Assembly (NCBI GenBank): GCA_015178975.1 | Contig: WHVD01000201.1 | Span: 62,001 to 126,000 of the forward strand | DNA from: Hysterangium stoloniferum | Taxonomy: Eukaryota; Basidiomycota; Agaricomycetes; Hysterangiales; Hysterangiaceae | Reading direction: 5' to 3' | Length of the DNA stretch: 64,000 nt | In this document: in pieces, positions 36,485-48,809 of the stretch | Layout: the number at the start of each line of letters is the position of its first letter | Numbering within the stretch: position 1 is the first letter of the stretch | Program-made: the position numbers and the translations under genes | Notes under the pieces: model-generated | Told to the model about the DNA's origin: nothing | What the model saw: the letters and a program-made list of their open reading frames with translations, nothing else | Database searches by the model: none

Positions 36485-37050
36485 TGTTACGACCCGTTCC
36501 CGGATGTTTCAATATCCGACTTCCGATCTCCGACTTCCGACTTCTGATCCCCGACTACGGAAAATCACAGTTACCGTATCATCCGCATTCTTCCCTTGTT
36601 CTGCATTTGGTAATTTGTCCATTGACAAGTATTCACTCGTTTGTTTGTTGTATTCCCGTTTCGGAATATTGTCTCCCTAATATGTCTTATTGTATTTCCG
36701 TTTTAAAGAACACTTCCGTTTCCGTCTTATTATGGTCTTAGTTTGTAGTACAATAACGAGTAGACTTATATTAGTTTCCGCGAATTTGTACTTTACCTTA
36801 GATCTGATATTGACTTAGTTTCTTATTCCTCCTCCCGTCTTTCTGTATGCTCGATATTTGGAACTCTTCGGAACTCTGAATATCCATATCTTCCGTTGTA
36901 AGTTTTACTTCCGAAATTAAGGACATTGAGTGTTTGCGTAGAGGTGCAGCACATAAGCTGAAGCCGACGTCCTGACCCTATCCATGAGTTTCCGACTTCC
37001 CGGTGACTTTCCAATAGTTCTGGAATAAGTTCCTGACATGGCACTTAACA
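36485..37050 (+). mobile_element. Solo LTR E inside element A
   Basis: A 566-bp insertion between the gag and protease parts, with TGTTACGACCCG...CACTTAACA ends. It is flanked by GAAGC (36480-36484) and AAAGC (37051-37055), a 5-bp duplication with one transition. Contains a short run of CCGACTTCCGA-like repeats near its left end. Different family from LTRs A-D. Confidence 0.75.
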
Positions 37051-37059
37051 AAAGCCTCA

Positions 37060-39984
37060 AATCCTATTAAAATCAGGCTGGATGCCGGAGCTGACCTCTC
37101 CTTAATCTCGGAGGATTTCTATAAGGAACTAGAGGACCGCCCTAAACTCAAGCAAGGACTCAAGCTGCGCCTCGTACAACTTACCGGTAATGCCAAAGTA
37201 TTAGGATATGTCAACATCCCCATTTATCTCGAGCACGACACCGGTATACTCCTCAAATTTACCGCTGAGACGTACGTTGTCCGAGGTATGACCATCCCGA
37301 TCCTTCTTGGAGAAGACTTTCACGTGAACTATGAGATCGGGACACTGCGAGACCAACCGCTGGGTTCCAGATTGATTTTGCCTGGGAGAGCAGGATCTAT
37401 TCCAGCCAGCTCTTCCAAGGAGCCGCAGCCTTTAACCTTTTCGATTAGCAAGATCCCCTTTGAGGAATTAGCCGATGACCCGTCTGAATTGACTTCCAAA
37501 CCAGACAAAGGAGTGCGTACTGAAAGAGTTGCACGGGCCTTACAAGATTGTACTATAGAACCGGAATCAGCTCGATTAGTACCGATCTTTGTAGGAGATC
37601 TTATTGGTGACCAATGGATAGTCGAGGGAGTTGTCTTGCAGAACAACGATGGGAGTATACTAGCTGCTCCCACCACCGCCATCTCTAGGGAACGTGCCGT
37701 GATACCTCTCGCTAATCCCTCTCTGACGCCAAGAATCATCAGACGAGGGGAAACCGTTGGATTAATTCACGATGCGAACAAATGGGCCCAGACTCCTAGA
37801 TCTTCGACTGAGAGGGCATTGATGCAGTCGACAGCAACCAAGATCGCTCATCTCGTCGAAAGTCTATCAAGAATAGAAGAGGAATGTGTCCTTAATCCTC
37901 AATCTTCTGGGCTGCCCCTGGAACGGGAACTCGCAGACGATTTCGATCCGGCAGGCCCCAAAATGTCAGAAGTTGCCACCACGGAAACGCTTCACGCGGA
38001 AGATCTGCATAAGCTAGTTAATTTAGGTCCTGATATCCCTACCGACGTCTCCCCCCGCTTGGAGTCAGTATTAACTAAGAATGTCCTAGCTTTTGGAGTA
38101 GATGGGCATTTAGGACAAGTAGATGTCAAGGTCAATGTCCCCTTAAAAGATGGCGCACAACCTATTTCAATGTCAATGTTTCCAACCTCCCCGGCTAATA
38201 GGAAAGTCATTGACGAACAAATGGACACTTGGTTCCAACAGGGAGTGATTGAACCATCCAAGAGTCCTTGGGGGGCGCCAGCCTTTGTCGTCTATCGCAA
38301 CGGGAAACCACGAGTAGTAATCGACTATAGGAAGTTGAACAGCCTAACGGTTCCCGATGAATTTCCGCTGCCGCGTCAATCGGAAATCATGCAGGCGCTC
38401 TCGGGATCCAACATCTTATCTTCTTTTGATGCACTAGCTGGTTTTACCCAACTTGAAATGTTAGAGGAAGATAAGCCGAAGACAGCCTTCAGATCCCATC
38501 GAGGACTGTGGCAATTCAGGAGAATGCCCTTTGGACTTCGTAATGGACCTTCTATATTTCAAAGGGTTATGCAAACTGTACTTGCACCCTACTTATGGAT
38601 ATTCTGCCTAGTTTATATTGACGACATTGTGATCTTTTCTAAGACATGGGACGATCATCTAGAGCATTTGGACCAGGTCCTACAAGCCATCATTGCAGTG
38701 GGAATCACTCTCTCGCCCAAAAAGTGCTACGTGGGGTACAATTCAATTCTACTACTAGGACATAAGGTGTCTAGACTTGGCTTTTCGACCCATCAAGAAA
38801 AGGTCGCCGCTATATTGGAATTAGCCACGCCTTCTAAGATAGCAGACCTTCAACGTTTTCTCAGAATGGTTCTGTACTTCTCTGCTTACATACCATTCTA
38901 CTCCTGGACGGTTGCTCCACTTTTCAACCTCTTAAAGAAAGGAGTTCGTTGGCATTGGGATTCAGAACACGCCCGAGCTTTTGAAGACATCAAAGTTGCG
39001 TTGAGTTCGGCTCCAGTCCTTGGACACCCTGCGAGCGGTATGCCTTATAGGTTATACACAGACGCTTCAGACTTCGTGCTGGGATGTTGCCTCCAGCAAA
39101 TACAAAAAATGACGCTTAAGGACCTAAAGGATATGAAAATTTATGCCCAAGCAAGGGCAGCTTTCGATCAATCACGAGACGTCCCCATTTTTGTTACTCA
39201 TTATAAAACCAAGGAGCCGGAATTCACCTGGACGGATTCCTGGGCCGCAGATTTTGATGACACCAGTGTCACAGTCGAACGCGTTATCGCCTATTGGAGC
39301 CGTACGCTCAAAAAAGCGGAATGTAACTACTCAGCCACAGAGTGAGAAGCATTAGCTGCTAAAGAAGGATTGGTCCATTTCCAGCCCTTTATCGAGGGAG
39401 AACATATCCTTTTGATCACTGATCATGTGGCGTTACAATGGGCCAGATCTTACGAGAACACTAATCGTCGACTGGCCGCATGGGGGGCGGTATACGCTGC
39501 ATACCCCGGTCTGGAAATCCTACATAGAGCAGGGTGGATACACAGCAACGTTGACCCATTATCTAGACTTCCTCGAGTACCTGATTGTGCTACCCCCGCG
39601 AGAGACGATCTCTTACCAATCGTAGCAGATTCTTATAACCGGAACGACAAAGAGACGTTATGGGAGAACAAACCAGCGGAAAAGGCCGTCTTTCTCACTC
39701 ATCACGAGTTAGTTGAACCTGTTGGAACTGTCGAAGAGGTCCCCCAAATGAAATGGGACTTGCACAACCTTCCCAGCAACGATGAGACTGACGAGGCAGA
39801 TTTTACTCTCTCGAATCCACAATTACTTATAGAGATCGATGAGAATTACGCTAAGGAACTTCGCGATGGATACCAGAAAGATCCCGCTTTCAGGAATTAT
39901 TACGCCGCCCATCCCATTTCTCCAAACATGGTAGCCACTCCTTTGCATTATTTTATCGGCAAGAATAAGCTATTGTTCTTTTGA
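37060..39984 (+). mobile_element. Element A protease, reverse transcriptase and RNase H region
   Basis: Retropepsin-like LDAGADLSLISEDFY and ILLGEDF near 37080-37320; reverse transcriptase near 38130-38960 with RMPFGLRNGPSIFQ and the YIDDIVIFS box; RNase H near 39040-39570 with YTDASDFVLG and LLITDHVALQWA. Order and motifs are those of Ty3/Gypsy. Fossil, broken. Confidence 0.9.
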
Positions 39985-40291
39985 GATTCGGACTGGAAAA
40001 GTCGAATCTGCATTCCTAGCAGCATGACGACAACCATACTCAAGCTGATACACGATAATCCTTTCGAAGGAGCTCATGCAGGTGGCCACAGGCTCTTTAA
40101 TCTGATGAAAGACCGTTTCTTCTGGCCGAGGATGTTGCAGGACTGCGTGGCGTACACTCGCAGCTGCGACATATGCCAGAAAACTAAAATCGATCATTCC
40201 GCTCGACAAGGAGCCCTTCGACCCGCAGATGTACCCCTAAGGCCATTTGAGGTTGTCTCAATGGACCTGATTACCGGATTGCCTCCTTCTA

Positions 40292-43200
40292 AGGTAGGTG
40301 CCATCAGGAACCAGCACCCCATTACATAAGCTAAAATTGCAATCCTCGACGCGCTCAATAACTTTGACCACCCACCTTAATTCACACTTTTGACTCCAAG
40401 GAAAGGTAGATACCATCCTAATGAACAGATCTCTGGGAAAAAAATTCAAAAATATTAAATTTTGGGGTCAGAATTAAGGAGACAATTTTTTCAAACCAAA
40501 AAGGCCAGAAACGACGGAAATTTCATTCTGACATTGAGAGAAAGGAGGGAGAAAAATCAATGACTCAAGATTTTGTGGCTGACTAAGCTATCACATGATC
40601 GTGTCAGACAACTCTAATGACCTCCTCGGCCACGAAAAAATGCACAAATCCCCATAAAAACCATGGGAAGACACTCAAAGGCAACTTTAGCACACATTAG
40701 CAACCTTGGACATCCTCAAAAAAAATTTCAGGCCCATGTGGAGGACATTACTGACCCTCAGGACCCATATTTTGATGGAAGCCGACCACAAAACCACCCA
40801 GTTGACCTTTTGGAAGAGGGATTCTTCATGCTAGATGAAGACCTGGGCTCAGACAGTGAAGACGAAATTGATGATGAAGAATGTGAGGATGAAACCACAG
40901 ATAAAGTGGTGACAGATACAGATATTGCATGCTTCACCAAGAGGCTGGCAGAAGCTCAACTTGCTGCAGTCAAAGCTGAATGTGTCGCAATGGCCGAAAA
41001 ACCGAACCGAAAGTGCCACTATACTGGGAACTCAAAAAGAACAAAACAACATCATGCCCAGAAGTGACGAAAACTCGGAGAAACAGGACAGCAGTTCATT
41101 CAGAGCTTTTTTAAGCAAAAAACCATGACTGCCAGTGTCGAGACCATACCCAGTGCCCCTAAAATCAACAGGGATGTGGAACCTGAGGTCCTTGAAGTTG
41201 ACTCAGAGGATGAGGATGAGGAAACAGCAGTGGAGATTGTGGCAGAGAGTGGAGAAGAGCATCTTCGAAGATTGTTTCCTGAAGATGATAATATTCAAGT
41301 GAGTATTTCAGGACAATTGTAAAATGAAATCTTACCCAAAGGTTCTCCAGGCCAGTGGTATTCCAGAGCTGGAAGCGAGCTCAGTTCCTCCCATGAAATC
41401 TGCAAAAGAGCAGGTTGAGGATATTTTATGAGAAATGAAAGAAGCAAAGTGTCGTCAAGAGACCATCCCTGAAACACCAACAGACAACTTACTGAATGGT
41501 CTTTCATACAAAGATTTCCCAGTATTGCATCGTGCTCGTGCACGGCTGAACATTGAAAGCCGAAATAAAAAAATTGACGTATTTTTTCGTGCTCGCATCA
41601 CTGCAATGGCTGGAACCCTCAACCTCTACCTGGACCCGATGCTATCCTATTCATGGTGTGAATGCTCCCTCCTTGCCGCGAAAACTGCAGGACATGGTGT
41701 TTATCATGCAAGGAATATCCGGATATGGATTCGACAATACCTTGCTGCCCAAAAGCTCCCTCTCCATCATTATGGGAAGTTCCACTCATCTATCCTGGAA
41801 GATGAAGACCTTGCTCAAGACATCCAGCTCCACCTGACGGAAATTGCAAAGAAAGGATACATCCGTGCACAGGATGTTGTTGACTATGTTGCAACACCAG
41901 AGGTACAAGAGCATCTCAGGACCACAGGGAATGCTCGGGGAATTTCCTTGCGAACGGCTCAACGGTGGCTGAAGAAATTGAGATGGCGATATGCAAAGAA
42001 AGAAAATGGCATGTATATTGACGGACATGAGCAGAAGGATGTCGTTGATTACCACAAGAAATTTGTTGAGCGTTGGAAGGAGTATGAGAAGTGTTTCGTG
42101 ATCTATGACAATGAAGGTCAGGTTGTCTCACAGCCACGGCAGGGATTTACAGTCCCAGGTGTCTGATTCCGCCTCATCCTTGTCACACACGATGAGTCGA
42201 CATTTTATGAGAATGGCCGACAGAAGACAAAGTGGGTACACGAGAAGGAAAAGGCTGTAGCAGAAAAAAAGGGAGAGGGTCAGTCCATCATGGCCTCTGA
42301 GTTTTTAACGCTTGAATGGGGGCGGCTGAAAGATGGCAACAAGTACGTGTGCAGTGAGAATATTTTATCTGAAAGGGTTTAATTTTGTTGTTAGCAAGGC
42401 CTGGGTGATATTCAAAGCAGGAAAAAATCGAGATGGGTGGTTCTCCGGAGAGGATCTCTTACAACAGGTTGATACAGCAATTGACATTTTCGAGGGGAAG
42501 ACCAATGGGTTTGCGACTGGTTTATTTCTTTTTGACAATGCACCTAGTCACCAGAAACGTGCTCCCGACACTTTGTCTGCCTGAAAAATGCCAAAAAACC
42601 CACACCCAACTTGGACACACCATAAGGAAGGTCCAAAAATGTGCACCACACGGTTTGGAGAAGACCAAAGGATTCAGCAGTTATATTTCAACCACGATCA
42701 CCCAACAATGCTGGGATGGTTCAAGGGAATGGAGATTATCATACGAGAGCGCGGTTTGTGGCCAGAAAAGGGAATGAATGCCCAATGTGATGGGTTCAAA
42801 TGTGTCGCTGGGAAAACTGACTGTTGCTGCCATCGACTTCTCTTCACACAGCCTGATTTTGTGGCCCAAAAGTCCCATTTGGAGGAATTAATCACCTCGC
42901 GAGGTCACATTTGTGATTTTTACCCAAAATACCACTGTGAACTCAATTTCATCGAGCAATACTGGGGGAGCTGCAAAGCTTGGCTATCGAAACAGCCCCA
43001 AAACTACAGATATTAACGAGATGGAGGCCAATATGAAGGCTTGCCTTGATGATGTCCCACTTCTTCAGATCCAAAGGTGTTATATTCTCTTTTAATGTTA
43101 GCAACTTGACTAATAAGTTCTATCTATCTCGAGATATGCAAATCGATCAGCTCGCTTTATCGATGCCTATTCACAGGGTGCAACCGGACCAATTGCCGTT

Positions 43201-43443
43201 TGGGCAAACCGAAAATATCATGGGCACCGCACGCTTCCTCCCGAAACCCTGAAAAAACTTAAGGAGGAGTTCCACAAAAAGTATGGAGATGACTAAATAC
43301 CACTTTTTATATGTTATCCTAGCCATCCCAGCCCCTTGCTGCACTTTTTTTTTTTTTTTGGGATTTCGAACCGAAGATTTTGCGCCTCTTGGCACTTACA
43401 TAATCACTTACATAAAGGTGCTGGTTTCTAATGGTGCCTACCT
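40292..43443 (+). mobile_element. IS630/Tc1-mariner superfamily DNA transposon inside element A
   Basis: A 3152-bp element with imperfect 27-bp terminal inverted repeats (40292-40318 and 43417-43443, starting AGGTAGG and inwardly ending CCAGCACC) and flanking TA duplications (40290-40291, 43444-43445). The single plus-strand gene encodes a transposase of a type I remember from mushroom genomes. A T-run and flanking AT-rich non-coding ends complete it. The insertion lies in the integrase of the Gypsy element, so it is younger than that element. Confidence 0.88.
40663..43296 (+). pseudogene. Mariner-like DDE transposase, inactivated
   Basis: The coding region starts MGRHSKATLAHISNL at 40663 and ends TAA 43294-43296. 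It has an acidic N-terminal part, HAQK, a helix-turn-helix-like RGISLRTAQRWLKKLRWRYA, and the DDE core: THDESTFYENG (Asp 1), LFLFDNAPSHQ (Asp 2) and CELNFIEQYWG (Glu). The Cys-rich TDCCCHRLLF and the end GHRTLPPETLKKL are also typical. Introns are visible near 41293-41340, 42339-42390 and 43077-43130. Four in-frame TGA codons (41065, 41429, 42164, 42582) sit where related proteins, as I remember them, have Arg, which fits CGA to TGA decay. One frameshift lies near 42962-42970. Otherwise full length, so inactivation looks fairly recent. Confidence 0.8.
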
Positions 43444-43679
43444 TACAGAGGGCGGTTATTCTGCCATCTTCGTCGCCATGGATAAACTCACGTGCTTCTT
43501 GATCTGTGAACCCACCACTTCAGATCTATCCGCAGAAGGATTCGCGCGAATCTTCGTGAATAAAGTAGCCGCTCCTTTCAGCCTGCCTTCAAGGATAATC
43601 TGTGATCGAGACAAAAGGTGGACCTGTAGGTTTTGGAGAGAAGTCTACAAAGTATACGGAAGTGCCTTTGCAGTATCCT

Positions 43680-44153
43680 TGTGAAGGGTATGCTTTTACC
43701 ACAGTTTCATTGTGGTAAAACACTCCTTTTATTTTATTTATATTTTACATATTCTATTCATATTTTTCTATCTTTCATATTCTTCGAATATTGCATATTT
43801 CATTAGTTCGAAGCATTGTGTATACTTGTGGGTGCACTCAGCACCAATTAGAACTCAGACACACTTTAACCCAAGAACCACCACTCGTAAGACACAAACT
43901 AGGTCTACTACGAGCGGTGATCAGGGTAACGTGTCAGCTACTACATAAGTAGCAATATCTGAACTACTAAACACTTCTGGCCTCGAACTGTAATAGTCGA
44001 GGCCTCCACTCGAACCATCGCACTCGTTGACTCCTTCGTCATCTCGTGCTCTTTCTCTCACTTTCCCTTATATTGCACCGAATAGGTCAATATCTTTCCT
44101 TTCTACTTATTTCTTCGTATATAGAACGGTCTGAACTTCCACCACTCTTCACA
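43680..44153 (+). mobile_element. Solo LTR C1
   Basis: 474 bp, TGTGAAGG...CTTCACA, flanked by a perfect ATCCT duplication (43675-43679 and 44154-44158), inserted in the integrase of element A. Contains an early inverted repeat TTTTACCACAG...TGTGGTAAAA. Confidence 0.92.
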
Positions 44154-44516
44154 ATCCTCGTCCCACCATCCTCAGACCGACGGTCAAATGGAGAATGCTA
44201 ATGCTATTGTGGAGCAAATGCTCAGAGCATACTGCGCCTCTTCGAAGAGGAATGGTCTAAATGGACTCAAGTAGTGGCTCATACCTACAATTCGACGGTT
44301 CAAAGCTCAACAAGCTATGTGCCGGCCTTTTTGCTGATGGGCTACTTACCAAGAGGAATGTCTAGCTGTCTAGGAGGGGACGACCCTGTGGTTCCCAGAG
44401 AATTATCAGATAGCCCTGTAGCCGACCAATGGATCTTAGAATTGGAAAATCACTGACAAGTGGCACGGGATTCGATTGCACGAGCACAAGAGACCCAAGC
44501 TCGCAGTTACAACAAG

Positions 44517-45640
44517 TGTGAGGAGTATGCTTTTACCACAGTTTCATTGTGGTAAAACACTCCTTTTATTTCATTTATATTTTACATATTCTATTCATAT
44601 TTTACTATCTTTCACATTCTTCGAATATCGCATATTTCATTAGTTCGAAGCATTGTGTATACTTGTGGGTGCACTCAGCACCAATTAGAACTCAGACACA
44701 CTTTAACCCAAGAACCACCACTCATAAGACACAAACTAGGTCTACTACGAGCGGTGTGAAGAGTCGATAGATTCTGACCGTTCGATATACGAAGAATAGT
44801 GTCTATTCAACTACTATTAGCAGATATTGACCGTACAGTACAATACCGTAGATTACCAGACAAGCTGTGCTAGTAAGAAGACACGCTATGCGTCACAAGA
44901 GCAACTGTACAGTTGCTCTTGATGGCTAGAATGAACGAATGAAAGAGTTGACCTTCACGGTACAACTCGTAGCTAGATGTAGAATAGATAATCAATGCGA
45001 AGCTGAATATCTAGAGTAAAGAAATAATAGCGCGAGTCGACTATAATGTCGACTAGCGCAAAGACCTTAGATTGGAACTCGACCTTCACGGTTCGAGTCC
45101 AAAGTACGTTAGTATGCAAGAGAATACTACCTTTAAGGGTAGTTGAAACGTTACCCTTGACACCTCTCGCTATTCGACGTCTGGGTCATTTACGAGGTGG
45201 TGTCTGCTGGGTAAAAGTTGTCTGTCTCTTTTGGCGCTGAGAGCGCCCATACGTATACACAAAGCTTCGAACTACAAAATCAAGGTGTGCTCGAAATATA
45301 GAAAGAATATAAAGAAAGAAAATAAAAGGTAAATAATAAAGTACTATAATCCAGTTATTATTCCTTAGTCCAGGTATGCATATATGCATACCCTTTACAA
45401 GCGGTGATCAGGGTAATGTGTCAGCTACCACATAGGTAGCATTATCTGAACTACTGAATACCTCTGGCCTCGAACTATAACAGTCGAGGCCTCCACTCGA
45501 ACTATCACACTCGTTGACTCCTTCGTCATCTTGTGCTCTTTCTCTCACTTCCTCTTATATTGCACCGAATAGGTCAATATCCTTCCTTTCTACTCATTTC
45601 TTCGTATATAGAATGGTCAGAACTTCCGCCACTCTTCACA
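44517..45640 (+). mobile_element. Solo LTR C2, interrupted by LTR D
   Basis: Flanked by perfect ACAAG duplications (44512-44516 and 45641-45645). Without the nested LTR D it would be 474 bp, the same as C1 and C3. Inserted in the integrase of element A. Confidence 0.92.
44755..45399 (-). mobile_element. Solo LTR D nested in C2
   Basis: 645 bp with TGTGAAGAG...TTTACA ends (plus strand) and perfect AGCGG duplications (44750-44754 and 45400-45404). The terminal sequence matches the 3' ends of LTRs A-C read on the minus strand. Contains several short inverted repeats such as AGAGCAACTGTACAGTTGCTCT. Confidence 0.9.
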
Positions 45641-46307
45641 ACAAGAGATGGAGATTAGTGGAAGATATCTCAGAGGGAGATTATGTTCTGATTAATCCCC
45701 ATTCTCTTGAGCTCGTCGAGGCCAAGGGACCCGGAAGAAAACTTATACAAAGACGGATAGGGCCATTTGAGGTCTTGGAAAAGATCAATCCTCAAGTCTT
45801 CCGACTCCGCATCCCCTCGGAATATCAATTACATCCAGTGATTAATCGAGACCATCTTAAAAAGTACCACCTCTCCCCTAAGGAATTCGGATCGAGAGAG
45901 CTACTTGAGAACCCTCGAGAACTCAATCGTAATGACGAGGAGTACAAAGTAGAAGCTATAGTAGGGCACAAAAAGCATCGCAATCGACTCCTTTTCCAAG
46001 TTCGATGGAAAGGATATGGACCGGAGGAGGACACTTGGTTAAACGGCAATGACCTTTGTAACGCTCCCGCTCTTCTTAGAGCTTACAAGACTATTTATCG
46101 AATTTAATGATCATTTCACATCCTTATGACGACAACACTGTTTATCTATTTCTAGCTCTACCCCCCCCCCCTACTTTCTTCCCCCTCAGCCTTTCACTTC
46201 AATAACCAAGCAGAGCTTGAAATTAATATAAAATACGTAAATTCGCTAAAGAAAATTTTATTCCCCCTATCTCTTCCCTCCACGTCAACCTCTCTAATCA
46301 GTACACT

Positions 46308-48577
46308 ATGTCACAGGAGCAACAACCCAAACCCAAGTTCCCCAACTTCAAAAGAATACCGCAACCTCAACCTATTAATACCTCTACCACACCATCTCAC
46401 ACTGAACAAGTTGAGCACTCCACGAGTAATTCTGGAACACCTTTGCCAATACCCTCCGCTGTGCAGGGCAACATCGCGGGAACGTCCACCAACTCGGGGA
46501 ATGGAACCGCCTTTACTCCATACGCTCCTCTTCCCAGACCCCAATTTCCCAATTTTAAAAGAATACCTCGACCTCAAACTACAGCTCCTTCTGCCCCATC
46601 ACCTTGAACAGAAACTGTCGAGCATGTGGAGGAGACTTCATTGTCCACGAATCCTACGCGGATGGACTCCGTTTCAAAAGCTGCACCATGGTCCTCTAAT
46701 ACTTGGGGGGCTCCCTCGGGAACATGGAGCGAAACCCCACCACCTTCTCGTAGTATTTTCCCTTCTACCGAAGAGGAGATCAGAAAGAAACAGCAGTCTG
46801 AGGCCTTCTCCGCACAGGTTCAGGAGGAATTGAAAACGCTTAAATGGAAGAGGAGAGAGGAGTACTTGGAAGGACAGTGGAGGATGGGGGCTAGGGATAA
46901 TGTCCCTTCAAGGTGGACACGGCAGGAATGGAGGAAAATGGAAGGGCACGATAATCCTTCAATCATCACTCCCCCTTCGGGTCATAAATGGATGGATTTC
47001 GCTGAAATGGATTGCAGCGACGGGGGCACGCCATGTGTTCGGAGTGTAGGCCAAAAAAGTAGGAAAGGAAAAGATGGAGTCACCTTCCACGATTGGGACA
47101 AAGTACGAAGGATCAAATTGCAAAGCATTGCATTGCGACGTGGAGATGGAGTTGCATTACCTCCCAGACCCCCTTCACACCGTGGACCTCAGGAACGGAC
47201 CTACCAGATGGGGCCCGGTGATCTTTCATCTGACTCGGAGGACGACCAATCTCACTACCCCACCTACGACAGCAAGTACCTCGGTGCTGACTGCCATGAA
47301 GGTTTCCTACTCCCTGACAACATTCACTTCTTCACGAGTGATCCTAACCAACGACAAAAGCTACCAACTTCCGTCAAAGTTTGGAGAGGGTATCATCCAG
47401 CAGACTCTGCAATCCCATCCACTTCCTCTCATCTCCCTCCACCTCTGCCAGTTTCTTCCGTACCCACATTACAGCACTTTACACCCTTTTCGGAGCTACC
47501 GGGAAGTCTTGTACCATCCTCCGAGCTGCCTTCTCTTCCCCCTATACCACTACCCCTCCCCTTCACAGGATATTGTCTTATATCACCGTCCTCATCCATA
47601 CCCAAGCCTCCTCCAGCACCGCAGCTGATCTCACCCCTCCGCACGTCACCTGACCCTCTCGTCGCCTCCCACTCTACTTTGACGCCTTTGGTCCCTGCGG
47701 TGTCTAACATTCCCCTCACTTCCTTGACACCGCGGAGTCCACCGCCCGCCTCTCCCTACTCCCCTTGCATTTCTCTGGGAAGTCCCATTCAGCATCCTAA
47801 CAATACATTAATGGATGTTGATCACCCTATCCCGGAAGTTCTCGCAACACCCATGGAGGAAGTCCTCGAAGCGCCTCTCTCAGCCATAGACGTCTCCAAG
47901 GAACCCCCCCCCCGGCAATGGAAGCCTTCGAGGAGCCTCCCCCCTTAAGCGAAAAAGCAAAAGGGAAATGAAGAACTCAGGCCGACGAGCCCCTTGTCAT
48001 GGACCCCCCCTCGACCCACCCCATTCGCAGCCCCCCACCACAGCCATCCTCTCCCCTCCATTCTGAGGATATGGCTGGCCCCTCCCGTCCCTTCCAGTCA
48101 AGTTGGATGTGTGTGTCTATTAATTACCCCTCTGACATCTTCACTGTGGAATGCACATTAATGTGACTGGGACCAACCCTGCGGCACCCCCTTCTTAAAG
48201 GGCATATCCAGGGGTATAGCGGGTCTCTCACTTTGTCGGACCGCATGAGCGCATTTTATTTATGCGTCAATGACCCTAAGGAACAGCTGCGTTTAGCGGA
48301 GGATATAGAACAGGTGGAACTTTCCATGTTTCGGTCCTTACTTGTCAACTCCTCTTGTGTTCTTCCTGACCACACACCAACCCACTCTACAGTGGACCTC
48401 GTTGACTTGTTGGAGCAACTGTTGCCGGATTCGGACACTTTGAGAGGAATCCCCTCTGAGGGAGACATGAGCTCCACACCGCTCATCACTCCTACCCCGC
48501 CATCACTACACCCTCGACCCCCTCTCCTTGCCCGTATAACTGACGCTTCCGCTGATCGCATTCGCGCCATAATTTGA
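46308..48577 (+). mobile_element. Element A extra ORF downstream of the integrase
   Basis: After the chromodomain and a 200-bp gap, a long coding region starts MSQEQQPKPKFPNFKRIPQP. It has a repeated FPNFKRIP motif, a charged helical part (RREEYLEGQWRMGARDNVP), conserved blocks KWMDFAEMDCSDGGTPC and NIHFFTSDPNQRQKLP, a long Pro/Ser-rich section and a D-L-V-D-L-L end. It ends before the polypurine tract at the 3' LTR. I do not recognise the product. Related sequence occurs in element B and at 52836-54366, so it is a stable part of the family. Fossil, broken. Confidence 0.75.
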
Positions 48578-48809
48578 ACGCGCCAGAAGGCCTAAGGTCG
48601 TTGGGTCTCGTCGATCCAAAAACTGGATGGGTTGACATCTGCCAATGACACTTCGAGGCGGGAGGACATCGCTCTTTCCTTTCGTGCCAAGCGTCTCGCC
48701 TGGGGCAACGCTATCCTACACCTTGGGGGTTCATCGCAGGATGCATGGGGAGGAGTTCCAAGTGTCCTTCGACATCTTCTTTGACATAGCTCTTTGACCT
48801 GGGGGGCAC

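Larger units (their letters stand above)
40020..46107 (+). mobile_element. Element A integrase with chromodomain, split by insertions
   Basis: The zinc-binding head (H-x-H and CDICQKTK) lies near 40050-40200. Catalytic-core pieces lie at 43446-43679 and 44154-44516. The C-terminal GPY-like part and chromodomain (RWKGYGPEEDTWL) are at 45641-46107. Intervening DNA is the mariner-like transposon and solo LTRs C1 and C2. Fossil, broken. Confidence 0.85.

Noticed and set aside
47074-47628. 184-codon plus frame
   Set aside because: It is an alternative frame of the Pro-rich extra ORF of element A, where C-rich DNA leaves several frames open.
46308-48577. Envelope-like gene in the extra ORF
   Set aside because: No signal peptide or membrane segment is visible; composition is charged and Pro-rich.
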